The translations under genes and the position numbers were made by a program. Below the pieces are notes generated by a model. The model was not told the origin of the DNA. It was given only the letters and a program-made list of their open reading frames with translations, and did not search any database. A stretch of 64,000 nt of DNA, taken from NCBI RefSeq assembly GCF_026229185.1, contig NZ_JAGGJA010000001.1:558001-622000 (forward strand). Direction: 5' to 3'. This DNA is from Fodinibius salsisoli. Lineage in GTDB: Bacteria; Bacteroidota; Rhodothermia; Balneolales; Balneolaceae. This document shows, piece by piece, positions 17,983 through 26,820 of the stretch. Each line of letters starts with the position of its first letter. Position 1 is the first letter of the stretch.

Positions 17983-18987
17983 TTATGCTATCTCCCCAAT
18001 CTCAATGACCTCTTCCTCCATCTCTGCAGCGGCGTTTTTGATGTCATCTACGGCATCGGCAGCCACAACGGTAATGAGTCCAATGCCGAGGTTAAAAGTA
18101 GCGCGCATATCGTCTTCGGGCACATTTCCCAGATCCTGAATGAGCTGAAAGATGGGAGGGAGCTCCCACGCATCCCAATCTAACTGAATAGTTAGTCCGT
18201 CCGGAACGATTCGCTTGGTGTTTCCGATGATACCGCCTCCCGTAACATGGGAAAATCCGTGTACGCCGGTGTTGTCTCGCAATTTTTTGATGATGGGCAG
18301 GTATGATTTATGCACGGCCAGCATCGCTTCGCCGACGGTGCTTCCAAGCTCGTCTACATGATCGTCGACCTCATATTCCGAAAATAGGACTTTGCGTGCC
18401 AACGAATAGCCATTCGTATGCAGTCCGGTACTTTTGAAACCAAGCAATACATCGCCTTTCTCTATATTTTCGCCGTTTATGACGTTCTGCCGATCTACCA
18501 TACCAACGATCGTGCCAGCCAGATCAAACTCGCCTTCGCTGTAGATATCGGGCATCTCGGCGGTTTCTCCACCAATAAGCGCTACACCATTTTCTTTACA
18601 GGCAGTGGCAAAGCCTTTTACTACCTGGGTACCGACGTGCTGCTCCAGCTTGCCGGTGGAAAAGTAATCCAAAAAGAAGAGGGGATCGGCTCCACAGACG
18701 GCAATATCATTGACGCAGTGGTTCACCAAGTCTTGGCCTACTGTATCGTATCGGCCGGACTTAAAAGCCACAATCAGCTTGGTACCGACGCCATCCACGC
18801 TGCTTACGAAAACCGGATCCTCATAGCCCTGCAAGTCGGGACGAAAGAATCCACCAAATCCACCGATGTTGCTTAGAACCGCATCGCTGTGGGTTTCTTT
18901 AACCATTCCTTTGATCGATTCAACCATTTCTTCTCCGGCTTCGATATCAACGCCGGCGTCTTTGTAGGTAAATTTCTTTTTAGACAT
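17983..18987 (-). CDS. purM: phosphoribosylformylglycinamidine cyclo-ligase
   Basis: This 334-residue enzyme catalyses ATP-dependent closure of FGAM to AIR, the fifth step of purine synthesis. It shows the PurM-type Gly-rich N-terminus (AGVDIEAGEEMVESIKGM), the ATP-binding segment VDGVGTKLIVAF, and the conserved STGLHTNGYSLAR and HVTGGGIIGN motifs. The length is that of a normal PurM. The gene overlaps the preceding DinB/YfiT gene by one base (TGATG), which indicates translational coupling. The operon is read away from the putative origin at 19.6-19.96 kb. Confidence 0.96.
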   Translation of the reverse strand: MSKKKFTYKDAGVDIEAGEEMVESIKGMVKETHSDAVLSNIGGFGGFFRPDLQGYEDPVFVSSVDGVGTKLIVAFKSGRYDTVGQDLVNHCVNDIAVCGADPLFFLDYFSTGKLEQHVGTQVVKGFATACKENGVALIGGETAEMPDIYSEGEFDLAGTIVGMVDRQNVINGENIEKGDVLLGFKSTGLHTNGYSLARKVLFSEYEVDDHVDELGSTVGEAMLAVHKSYLPIIKKLRDNTGVHGFSHVTGGGIIGNTKRIVPDGLTIQLDWDAWELPPIFQLIQDLGNVPEDDMRATFNLGIGLITVVAADAVDDIKNAAAEMEEEVIEIGEIA

Positions 18988-19511
18988 CAGTTCCAGTCTT
19001 TTTTCTCTTTGAGATTAACAATTTGAGCCAAATGGTGCTTCCCATGCCAGGCATAATGGCCAATCATGCTTTTTAGAACCACGCGACCTGATTCCGGATG
19101 TATAAGCTCACGATTGAGCTGTTTGCCATCCAGCGATTTTAACAAACAACACCAGCGTTGATGCAGTGCTTCGATCAGTTGAAGCGAAACTTCTGCTGGC
19201 ATAGAAGAATCTGGTAACTCAGCCCATTCATCCTGCAAGTAAGGTTTAATTGTGGGACGATCTTCCGTTAGGGTCAGCTTAAATCGGGTATAAGAGTTAA
19301 TATGGCTGTCGGCTATGTGATGCACCAGCTGACGTAGAGTCCAACCGTTTTTACGATAAGGGGTATCCAGCTGCTCATCAGAAAGATCCGCAAGTTCTGA
19401 TTGCAGTTTTGCTGGAAGCACCTGGATTTCATCAATCCACTTAGTAACATCCTGTGGCTTGATATCTTTTTTTTCCTGGTATGGACCGATAGGATATTTG
19501 TTGTTATCCAT
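18987..19511 (-). CDS. YfiT-like DinB-superfamily metal-dependent hydrolase/transferase
   Basis: This 174-residue four-helix-bundle protein of the DinB/YfiT group has the three His ligands expected for a divalent metal. One is in LVHHIADSH, about residue 65, and the pair is in WHGKHHLAQI near the C-terminus. The N-terminal YPIGPYQ start is a hallmark of YfiT/BstA proteins. In Firmicutes, BstA is a bacillithiol S-transferase; in this lineage the thiol cofactor is inferred, not shown. The gene is translationally coupled to purM downstream, with a one-base overlap, and its 5' side faces the DnaA-box region. Confidence 0.88.
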   Translation of the reverse strand: MDNNKYPIGPYQEKKDIKPQDVTKWIDEIQVLPAKLQSELADLSDEQLDTPYRKNGWTLRQLVHHIADSHINSYTRFKLTLTEDRPTIKPYLQDEWAELPDSSMPAEVSLQLIEALHQRWCCLLKSLDGKQLNRELIHPESGRVVLKSMIGHYAWHGKHHLAQIVNLKEKKDWN

Positions 19512-19591
19512 TTAGTTCTCTGCGAAGACTAAGCGTTTTCGATTTGACTGATATGAATATAGAAAGTTTGACCCTGCTTGTGAAGATTTTT

Positions 19592-19960
19592 TTCTCCACA
19601 TTATCCACCGGAAAACATAAAGAGTATAAGATATTAAATATTTGTAGTACATAGTAGATGCTGTGGATAAGTGGATAACTTTTTAATACACACAAATTAA
19701 GTTGCCCTATTCTAATTGTGGATTACTTTGTGGATAATTAGACTAATAAAAACAAGGACTTACAGGAAGTTAATTTTAGTTATCCACAATCCACATAAAA
19801 GTGGGTGTCAAGAATTTTTTGTTATCATCATGAATTTTGAACTGTATAACCTGTGGAAAAGAAAATAATTTTGTTGATAGCTGTGGAGAAATTTTGTTGG
19901 TTTTGGGGAGATCATTTTGAGAAGAAGTTTTCCACATAGTAATCCACAATCTTATCAACA
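19592..19960. other. candidate chromosomal origin (oriC) with DnaA boxes
   Basis: Three perfect DnaA boxes TTATCCACA occur at 19662-19670 (minus), 19729-19737 (minus) and 19780-19788 (plus). One-mismatch boxes lie at 19592-19600, 19601-19609, 19670-19678 (minus), 19717-19725 (minus), 19852-19860 (minus), 19882-19890 (minus), 19928-19936, 19940-19948 and 19952-19960. AT-rich stretches, for example 19621-19645, could serve as the unwinding element. The region is non-coding, with genes diverging from it on both sides. It is the only such cluster in the window. dnaA itself is not adjacent. Confidence 0.85.
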
Positions 19961-19969
19961 GACTTAAAT

Positions 19970-20410
19970 ATGAAAATAGTTCTACAGCGCGTCTCTGAAG
20001 CCTCGGTTTGGGTCGATAATGAGCAGATTGGTGCGATTAGTCACGGGCTTATGTTATTAGTAGGTATCCATGAAAATGATAGCCGGGAAGAATTAGAGTG
20101 GCTTTGTGATAAAGTGTTGCACCTCCGCATCTTTGATGACGAGCAAGGAAAGATGAACTTATCGGTGCAGGATGTGGAAGGGCAACTGCTGGTAGTACCA
20201 CAGTTTACTTTGTATGGAGATTATGAGCAGGGAAACCGGCCCAGCTATATGTCGGCTGCGAAACCTCAAAAGGCCGAGCCGCTTTATGAGGAGGCTGTAG
20301 CGTATTTTAAAGAATACTCAGATTTAACCGTAGAAATGGGGCAGTTTGGAGCTTATATGGATGTACGGCTGCGCAATGACGGTCCGGTAACGCTGGTATT
20401 AGAACGGTAG
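19970..20410 (+). CDS. dtd: D-aminoacyl-tRNA deacylase
   Basis: This 146-residue DTD-fold enzyme hydrolyses D-aminoacyl-tRNAs (and Gly-tRNA-Ala) to protect translation. It contains the signature VPQFTLYGD, where most members have SQFTL, and the C-terminal cross-subunit motif RNDGPVTLVLE with the Gly-cisPro chiral filter. The N-terminal MKIVLQRVSEASV is typical. The start codon is only 10 bp from the last DnaA-box-like sequence. The protein is a cytoplasmic homodimer. The next gene on the same strand follows after about 70 bp. Confidence 0.96.
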   Translation: MKIVLQRVSEASVWVDNEQIGAISHGLMLLVGIHENDSREELEWLCDKVLHLRIFDDEQGKMNLSVQDVEGQLLVVPQFTLYGDYEQGNRPSYMSAAKPQKAEPLYEEAVAYFKEYSDLTVEMGQFGAYMDVRLRNDGPVTLVLER

Positions 20411-20480
20411 ATCAGAACTATATGTCTGGTATATCGGTTATTTGTGTCAAATGAATGTGAAATTTGAGGTTTTAAAACCT

Positions 20481-21380
20481 ATGGCGGTTATTTTCTTATT
20501 TATAGATGGCGTTGGCTTAGGTGATCCAGCTGAAGAAAATCCTTTCCTTAAGGCCGATTATCATGGATTTAAGTCCATGGCCAATAGCCAGCCATTTACT
20601 AATGCGGTAAATGAAATTACAGAAAAAAATCACGTTTTTAAATCTATTGATGCAACACTGGGTGTGGAGGGACTGCCCCAAAGTGGGACCGGACAGGCCG
20701 CTTTATTTTCCGGTAAAAATGCTCCGGAAATAATAGGTAGGCACTTTGGTCCTTTTCCGCATTCCGGTACAAAGCATCTGCTCAGAGAGCAGAGTTTATT
20801 TATCAAGGCGCAGGAGCAGGGTAAAAGGTGTCAGTTTATGAATGCTTATCCGGATATCTTCTTTAGGAAAGCCCAAAAAAGAAATCGATGGAGTTGCACT
20901 ACGTTGATGACTAAGAGTGCGGGAATAGCACTAAATACAACTGAGGAAGTAAAAAAGGAAAAAGCCCTAACTGCTGAGTTAACACAAGAAGCCTGGAGAA
21001 ATAGGCTGGATATAGATGTGCCTCACATAACACCGGAGGTAGCGGCACAACGCCTGATTGACCAATCGGTTAGCTATGACTTGTTGCTTCATGAATATTA
21101 TTTAACCGACAAAGCAGGTCACAGCCAGGATATGGGAAAAGCACATAGCTATCTTGCCACTTATGATCGTTTCCTTACACACCTAATAGAAAATAAGCCA
21201 GACAAATGCACCTTGGTGTTATCCAGCGATCATGGAAATGTAGAAGATTTATCTATAAAGACGCATACGTATAATAAGGTACCGTTTTATGCAAAAGGAC
21301 CGGGAGCACATCACTTGTTGGATGCAGAAAGCATTATGGATGTAACACCCGGTATTTTAGAAATACTGGAAGATAACTAA
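20481..21380 (+). CDS. alkaline-phosphatase-superfamily metalloenzyme
   Basis: About 299 residues from the ATG at 20481, which places the metal-binding strand [12 protein letters not shown] at the N-terminus and has a GAGG 11 bp upstream; an ATG at 20451 would add ten residues. The fold is that of phosphopentomutase/cofactor-independent phosphoglycerate mutase. It shows an [11 protein letters not shown] nucleophile segment (Thr or Ser), then DKAGHSQD, and finally the metal ligands [15 protein letters not shown]. It is shorter than iPGM and lacks its inserted transferase domain. The substrate is unknown; a phosphomonoesterase or phosphomutase is possible. Confidence 0.85.
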   Translation: MAVIFLFIDGVGLGDPAEENPFLKADYHGFKSMANSQPFTNAVNEITEKNHVFKSIDATLGVEGLPQSGTGQAALFSGKNAPEIIGRHFGPFPHSGTKHLLREQSLFIKAQEQGKRCQFMNAYPDIFFRKAQKRNRWSCTTLMTKSAGIALNTTEEVKKEKALTAELTQEAWRNRLDIDVPHITPEVAAQRLIDQSVSYDLLLHEYYLTDKAGHSQDMGKAHSYLATYDRFLTHLIENKPDKCTLVLSSDHGNVEDLSIKTHTYNKVPFYAKGPGAHHLLDAESIMDVTPGILEILEDN

Positions 21381-21428
21381 CTAGTTAATTGTAACTTAGT
21401 ATCGATTTACGACACCAAGAGTTAAAAA

Positions 21429-21986
21429 CTATGGGGATAAGGTATCCGTGATGCGGGTGAAGATCTCATTAATAGAGCCAACCCCGTCTATTTCTTGTAC
21501 CGCTCCTTTCTTTCGGTAGTGTTCAAGGACCGGTTCTGTTTCTTCCTTATAGACGGACAGGCGCTTTTTGATACCTTCTTTGGTATCATCTGAACGGCCT
21601 TCGCCCCGGCTTAAAATGCGATTTACGAGCTCTTCTTCGGGCACTATAAGCTGCAGAAAGGCGGTCAGTGTCTGGCCATTCTTTTCAAGGATGCTATCAA
21701 AGGCCTCGGCCTGCGTTACCGTCCGTGGAAATCCGTCGAGGATATAGCCATCATCATATTTGGAATCTTGAAGCTCTTCTTCCACAAGTCCAACCACTTT
21801 TTCATCCGGAACCAGTTCACCGGCATCCAAAATAGCTTTTACTTCTTTACCCAACTTGGTTTCATTTTTAATGGCGGATCGAAAGATTTCCCCGGTAGAG
21901 AGAGGTATGATATCATACTCTTCGCTAATAAGCTTTGCTTGGGTTCCTTTTCCAGCTCCCGGAGGACCAAAAATGATGATGCGCAT
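21429..21986 (-). CDS. adk: adenylate kinase
   Basis: This 185-residue enzyme catalyses ATP + AMP to 2 ADP. The P-loop GPPGAGKGT is at residues 7-15, the AMP-binding segment is IPLSTGEIFRSAI, and the DGFPRT motif follows. The LID is short (GEGRSDD), with no zinc-binding Cys, so it is the short-form adenylate kinase. Terminal helices follow VYKEETEPVLEHY. It is cytoplasmic and monocistronic, and converges with the phosphatase-superfamily gene. Confidence 0.96.
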   Translation of the reverse strand: MRIIIFGPPGAGKGTQAKLISEEYDIIPLSTGEIFRSAIKNETKLGKEVKAILDAGELVPDEKVVGLVEEELQDSKYDDGYILDGFPRTVTQAEAFDSILEKNGQTLTAFLQLIVPEEELVNRILSRGEGRSDDTKEGIKKRLSVYKEETEPVLEHYRKKGAVQEIDGVGSINEIFTRITDTLSP

Positions 21987-22160
21987 AAATACTTAAATAG
22001 AATGTTAAACGGATTTCAAATAAGGCAGAAAATAGCGTAATACGTTACTATATTCAATAATAAAATGGATGATGGAGGATTGCCAGAGTCATTGTATATT
22101 AAATTTCCTGAAGGTTTAGGGATATAGTGAAGCAAATAGCAGGGACCAAATACTACAATT

Positions 22161-23054
22161 ATGACCATTCAAGAGTTATTTACGTATATCAAAGAGATAT
22201 TAAATTTTCAGTTATTTAGAATTAATGAGATCCCGGTGACGGTATCATCGATTCTTCTCTTCCTGATGATGCTTACCTTTTTCATCATCCTGGGAGTTTT
22301 TGTACGTCGCCAACTTAGCAATAGGGTATTAAAGCGATTTAAAATTGATTCCGGTACCAGCTATACCCTCTCTCGCATCAGCCAATATTTGATTATTACA
22401 ATTGGAGTACTGGTCTCTTTTAACTTTGTGGGTATCAACTTAAGCAGCCTCACGGTTATTTTTGGGCTACTCTCCGTGGGTATAGGTTTTGGACTACAGA
22501 ATGTGACATCCAATTTTATCTCGGGACTCATTATTTTATTCGAGCGTCCCATCAGCGTAGGTGATCGGGTGATAGTCAATGAGATAGAAGGAGATGTCAT
22601 GGAGATAAACATTCGCTCTACGATGGTTCGAACAGTTAACAATATTTCAATTATTGTACCCAATTCGGCTTTTGTCTCCGAAGACGTAGTCAATTATTCG
22701 CATGGAGACCCCACCTATCGGCTCGATATTAACGTAGGTGTTTCATACAATTCCGATTTGGATACTGTTCTTAAGGCGCTGAAAGAGGTAGCCGACCATA
22801 ACGAAAGTGTTATGCGAAGACCGGAGGCCGAGGTCCATTTGGTTGAGTTTGGAGAGTCTTCCTGGAATATGCAACTGCGGGCATGGATAGCCGACGTAAA
22901 ATTTTATCCCAAAGTTCGGAATGAGCTCAATCAGGCTATTGTGCGAACATTTCGCAAATACGATATTGAGATCCCCTTCCCCCAGCGTGATCTTCACATG
23001 CGTAGTTCTGTTTCATTACCTATTAGTTCTTCGGAGCCCAACAGCAAAGAATAG
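22161..23054 (+). CDS. MscS-family mechanosensitive ion channel
   Basis: This 297-residue inner-membrane protein has three N-terminal transmembrane helices: residues ~25-50, ~70-90 and the pore helix ~95-125. The pore helix contains SVGIGFGLQNVTSNFISGLI. The MscS beta-domain follows, starting FERPISVGDRVIVNEIEGDV, and then the cytoplasmic alpha/beta vestibule. The length matches the small MscS class. The protein gates under membrane tension during osmotic downshock. It is followed after 132 bp by a small HU-like gene on the same strand. Confidence 0.93.
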   Translation: MTIQELFTYIKEILNFQLFRINEIPVTVSSILLFLMMLTFFIILGVFVRRQLSNRVLKRFKIDSGTSYTLSRISQYLIITIGVLVSFNFVGINLSSLTVIFGLLSVGIGFGLQNVTSNFISGLIILFERPISVGDRVIVNEIEGDVMEINIRSTMVRTVNNISIIVPNSAFVSEDVVNYSHGDPTYRLDINVGVSYNSDLDTVLKALKEVADHNESVMRRPEAEVHLVEFGESSWNMQLRAWIADVKFYPKVRNELNQAIVRTFRKYDIEIPFPQRDLHMRSSVSLPISSSEPNSKE

Positions 23055-23186
23055 AGCCCTCTTTTAAGCGTTGAGAAGGGATTCTGAAATTAATTAAAAT
23101 TATTTTGTAAGGATTTCCTTCCTAAACAGTCTTACCTATATATAGAGCTTCATTAACAGATAATTAATTTAAAAAAGAGGTTAATT

Positions 23187-23447
23187 ATGGCACTTGAATA
23201 TAAGTTAGTTTCAGACCCATCGGCCGAAAAGACGGATCAACATAAGGCTGTTGTTGTGAATAAAAAAGAAGTTACTTTAGGTGAGATTGTAGATATAATA
23301 ATGGACCGTGGATGTGTTGGATTATCCCAAAAAGAAATGAAGGGCATTATTGGTAGTTATATGGCAACCCCCATGGATGGTGAAGAGGCCATGACTCCGT
23401 TGCAAAGTGTTATGGAGAATGGTGTTGAATCAGGTACGAAGGGATAG
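23187..23447 (+). CDS. small protein resembling the N-terminus of HU-like proteins
   Basis: This 86-residue protein begins MALEYKLVSDPSAEKTDQ, like the start of Bacteroidota histone-like HU-HIG DNA-binding proteins (MALKYKLV...). It continues with VTLGEIVDIIMDRGCVGLSQ, comparable to their first helix pair. The expected DNA-binding arm (RLGDFGSFR-type) is missing; residues ~60-86 are unlike HU, and I find no continuation in another frame nearby. It could be a short HU paralogue or an unrelated small protein. A GGTTAATT segment precedes the ATG. An inverted repeat overlaps its stop codon. Confidence 0.65.
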   Translation: MALEYKLVSDPSAEKTDQHKAVVVNKKEVTLGEIVDIIMDRGCVGLSQKEMKGIIGSYMATPMDGEEAMTPLQSVMENGVESGTKG

Positions 23448-23468
23448 ATTAATGGCATAGTCTATCCC
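23441..23468. terminator. hairpin between convergent genes
   Basis: The arms GGGATAGA (23441-23448) and TCTATCCC (23461-23468) are perfect complements and overlap the stop codon of the small HU-like gene. There is no clear U-run, so termination is likely but not certain. Confidence 0.55.
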
Positions 23469-23510
23469 CCGACCTGTTATTTAAACCAGCTCATCTCATG
23501 GAACAAGAAT

Positions 23511-26500
23511 TTAGTAATCAATAGGAATATCCTCCTGATTTATCTCCTGAATGAGGTTAGTCAATTCGCCTTTTAAAATAGGTTCTATCCGTTTAAATTG
23601 TTGGTCAACCCGGGCTTCGAGATCTTCATAGACAGCATACTGTTGCTCCGTAGGTCGCCCATCACCCGTCGCCACGGTGCTGGCCAATGAAGCCAGCTTG
23701 TTATTCAGCTTAATGGGATAGTTTAAGACATCCTGAAATGATTCTGCCTTGGTCTGCATCAGTTCTCCCTCAACATCGGCAAGCAGTTCTAACAGGGCAT
23801 CCGCTTTTTCCTGGCTTTCTTCATCGTCACTAAATTCCGACTTGATATCATTGAGTTCTTCGCGTATCTCGCGAATCCTGTTGATCGTTTTGTGGGTAGT
23901 ATCAAGCTTGGCAATGATCGTCTGCTGCAGGTCAAATTGTGCTTCAAAGTCTTCTTGAGTAGTCTCGATACGGGGATCTTTGGTGATTTCGAACGTCTGA
24001 CTCATCACCGTCTCATCCTCTACAATCAGCCGCACTTCGTATCGGCCCGGGACCGCTGTCGGACCGCTTGTAGATCCGGCCCATAAAATTTGGCGTCCTT
24101 CCAAATCGGCAGCCCCGGGATAGCGCATATCCCAGACGAAGGTGTTCTGTCCTTTTCTGGCGGTAAGCACATCATGAGCTGTTTCATCTTTTTTCTCATA
24201 AAATTCTTCCGACTCTTTTATCTCATTACCCTCGAGATCTTCTTTATTAGAGAAGGTTCGGATTACGTCACCGTCCGGTTCAGCAAACTGCAGCTCAATC
24301 TCTTGATCAGCCACTTCTTGGTTAATATTGTAGTGAACCACGACCCCCTCCCTGGGATTTTCGCCCATTGTTTGTCCGGGATCAATATCAGTATGATTGC
24401 CGAAAAGATAGGTCGTTTCCGGCTGATAAAGGTAATAGTCGGACTGAGAAACCTGATCGGTCAGCTGATGGAGAACCGAAAGGTCATCCAGGATCCAAAA
24501 AGAACGTCCCTGTGTGGCTACAACCAGATCCTTATCGCGTTCGTGAACAGCCAGGTCAGTAATGGGAACGTCAGGCAGATTAAGTTGTAGCGGCTCCCAT
24601 TGCTCTCCATCGTTGAAAGAGACATAGACGCCCGTTTCGGTCCCGGCATAAAGTAATCCGCGACGGTTTGGATCTTCACGGATGACCCGGGTAAAATCTT
24701 TTTCAGGAATGCCATTGGTAATTTCAGTCCAGCTCCGGCCGAAGTTGGTGGTTTTGTAAAGCATGGGTGTAAAATCGTCGAATTTATAGCGCGTAGCAGC
24801 CAGGTAAGCCGTTCCCGCATCATGGGGCGATGGATCAATAATACTGGCCATCGCTTCCGGCATACCATCGGGGGTTACTTCGGTCCAGCTTTCTCCATTA
24901 TCGCGGCTGACGTGAATAAGCCCGTCATCGGCACCCGTCCAAAGCACACCGGGCTCAACTGTTGACTCTGCAAAAGTAAAGATGGTGTTGTAGTATTCAA
25001 TACTGGTATCGTCTTTGGTAATCGGCCCGCCGGATTGTCCCTGTTTCGACTTATCATTGCGGGTCAGATCATCACTGATAGTCTCCCAGCTCATGCCTTC
25101 GTCGGTGGAACGGTGTACATACTGGGAAGTAGCATATAGCATATCAGGGTCGTGAGGGGAGATATAAATGGGGAAGGTCCACTGAAAGCGGTATTTCAGA
25201 TCTTTGGCTCCCGCGCCCATCGGGTTATCCGGCCATACATCAATGCGGTCGCTTTGGCTGGTAAAATGATTAAACTTATTGAAGTAACCGCCGTAACTGC
25301 CACCAAAAGTAACATCCGGGTCTTCCGGATCCGGAGCGATATACCCACTTTCGCCGCCGGCTACCGGATGCCAGTCTCGGTCAGTAATTCCATAACCGCC
25401 GGTTCGGCTTTTGATGCCCACAGTGCTATTGTCCTGCTGAGCACCATAGATCCAATAAGGGAACTGATCGTCAAGAATGACCTGATAAAACTGGGCGGTC
25501 GCATATTTATGATACGAAGACCAGCTTTTACCGCCGTTATAAGAAACCTGGCCACCCCCGTCATCGGCAACAACCATACGATTACCGTCGTCGGGAGAGA
25601 TCCATAAATCGTGATGATCACCGTGCGGGGTGCCTATGCGTTCAAAAGAGCTACCACCATCGGTAGATTTATAAAAGCCAACGTTGAGGACATATACTTC
25701 GTTTTCGCTTTCCGTTCCGGCAACAATATGAGTGTAATACCAGGCTCGCTGACGCAGTTCCCGGCCGCTGTTTATGCGGCTCCACGTTTGTCCGCTGTCG
25801 TCGGATCGGAATACTCCGCCATTTTCATTTTCAATGATGGCCCAAACACGGTCCGGGTTGACAGGGGAGACGGCCATACCAATCTTACCAAGCACTCCTT
25901 TAGGCATTCCGGGCCGTTGAGATATGTTTTCCCAGGTTTCGCCCCCATCCGTACTTTTATACAGCCCGCTGCCTTCTCCACCGCTCGACATCTCCCAGGG
26001 ATTTCTATACGCTTCCCAGAGCGAGGCATACAAAATTTTAGGATTGGTGGGATCAACCTCTATATCCACAGCCCCTGTATGCCGGTTATGGTACAATACT
26101 TTTTCCCAGGTCTCGCCTCCATCCGTAGTTTTAAATACACCGCGTTCCTCATTGCCTTCGTTGCCGAAAGCATGTCCCAGAACGGCTACCCATGCGATAT
26201 CTTCATTTTTGGGATGAACCGCAATTTCACCGATAAAGTGTGATTCACCTAAGCCGATATGTTGCCAGGTATCTCCGCCGTCGGTGGATTTATACATACC
26301 GTCGCCGGCTGACATATTACCACGGATACAGGTTTCTCCCATACCGGCATATATGACATTGGCATTAGAAGAAGCTACGGTGAGGGCACCAACCGATCCT
26401 GTTTTAAAATAACCATCGGAGACGTTACCCCAGTTTTGGCCACCATCAACCGTTTTATACACCCCACCGCCCGTAAAACCGGCAAAGTATGTATGCGGCT

Positions 26501-26732
26501 GATCAGGATGACCGGATACTGCTACCGATCTTCCCCCGCGAAAGGGACCGATATTGCGATATTTCAGCTCTTGTACATATTCACTTCCATAAGAACGGTC
26601 TGTGGTTGAGTCAGCCCCGTGACCAAAAATTTGGGCTTCGGCCGGCAATGAAAAAAAGGTGAATAGTAAAGTTGAAATTATGGTAACGAAACCGGCGTAT
26701 TTTGGAGATGAGGTCGGGTTATTTCGAAGCAT
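23511..26732 (-). CDS. exported sortilin/VPS10-like beta-propeller protein
   Basis: This 1073-residue protein has a Sec signal peptide (cleaved near AEA-Q, residue ~34). Residues ~50-740 contain many BNR/Asp-box repeats of the form S-x-D-x-G-x-x-W, such as KSTDGGDTW, KTTDGGETWEKV and RSDDSGQTW, building a sortilin-type propeller. Residues ~760-910 are a beta-sandwich, and the last ~150 residues are a helical, coiled-coil-like tail. Databases often call such proteins glycosyl hydrolases, but catalytic residues of a glycosidase are not evident. It is the third gene after SusC and SusD (88 bp downstream of SusD), which suggests surface binding or processing of a peptide or glycan. Confidence 0.88.
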   Translation of the reverse strand: MLRNNPTSSPKYAGFVTIISTLLFTFFSLPAEAQIFGHGADSTTDRSYGSEYVQELKYRNIGPFRGGRSVAVSGHPDQPHTYFAGFTGGGVYKTVDGGQNWGNVSDGYFKTGSVGALTVASSNANVIYAGMGETCIRGNMSAGDGMYKSTDGGDTWQHIGLGESHFIGEIAVHPKNEDIAWVAVLGHAFGNEGNEERGVFKTTDGGETWEKVLYHNRHTGAVDIEVDPTNPKILYASLWEAYRNPWEMSSGGEGSGLYKSTDGGETWENISQRPGMPKGVLGKIGMAVSPVNPDRVWAIIENENGGVFRSDDSGQTWSRINSGRELRQRAWYYTHIVAGTESENEVYVLNVGFYKSTDGGSSFERIGTPHGDHHDLWISPDDGNRMVVADDGGGQVSYNGGKSWSSYHKYATAQFYQVILDDQFPYWIYGAQQDNSTVGIKSRTGGYGITDRDWHPVAGGESGYIAPDPEDPDVTFGGSYGGYFNKFNHFTSQSDRIDVWPDNPMGAGAKDLKYRFQWTFPIYISPHDPDMLYATSQYVHRSTDEGMSWETISDDLTRNDKSKQGQSGGPITKDDTSIEYYNTIFTFAESTVEPGVLWTGADDGLIHVSRDNGESWTEVTPDGMPEAMASIIDPSPHDAGTAYLAATRYKFDDFTPMLYKTTNFGRSWTEITNGIPEKDFTRVIREDPNRRGLLYAGTETGVYVSFNDGEQWEPLQLNLPDVPITDLAVHERDKDLVVATQGRSFWILDDLSVLHQLTDQVSQSDYYLYQPETTYLFGNHTDIDPGQTMGENPREGVVVHYNINQEVADQEIELQFAEPDGDVIRTFSNKEDLEGNEIKESEEFYEKKDETAHDVLTARKGQNTFVWDMRYPGAADLEGRQILWAGSTSGPTAVPGRYEVRLIVEDETVMSQTFEITKDPRIETTQEDFEAQFDLQQTIIAKLDTTHKTINRIREIREELNDIKSEFSDDEESQEKADALLELLADVEGELMQTKAESFQDVLNYPIKLNNKLASLASTVATGDGRPTEQQYAVYEDLEARVDQQFKRIEPILKGELTNLIQEINQEDIPIDY

Positions 26733-26820
26733 AAAGTACAGAATTTTTTATAGTTTAAAGCAATGTGTTAAAGCAAATCTGTGCCATGAGGTTATAAGTA
26801 TAGAGAAAACATAGAGATCA

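Noticed and set aside
23511-26732. Annotation as a sialidase or glycosyl hydrolase
   Set aside because: Only the Asp-box propeller repeats are shared; the catalytic Arg triad and acid residues of sialidases are not recognisable.
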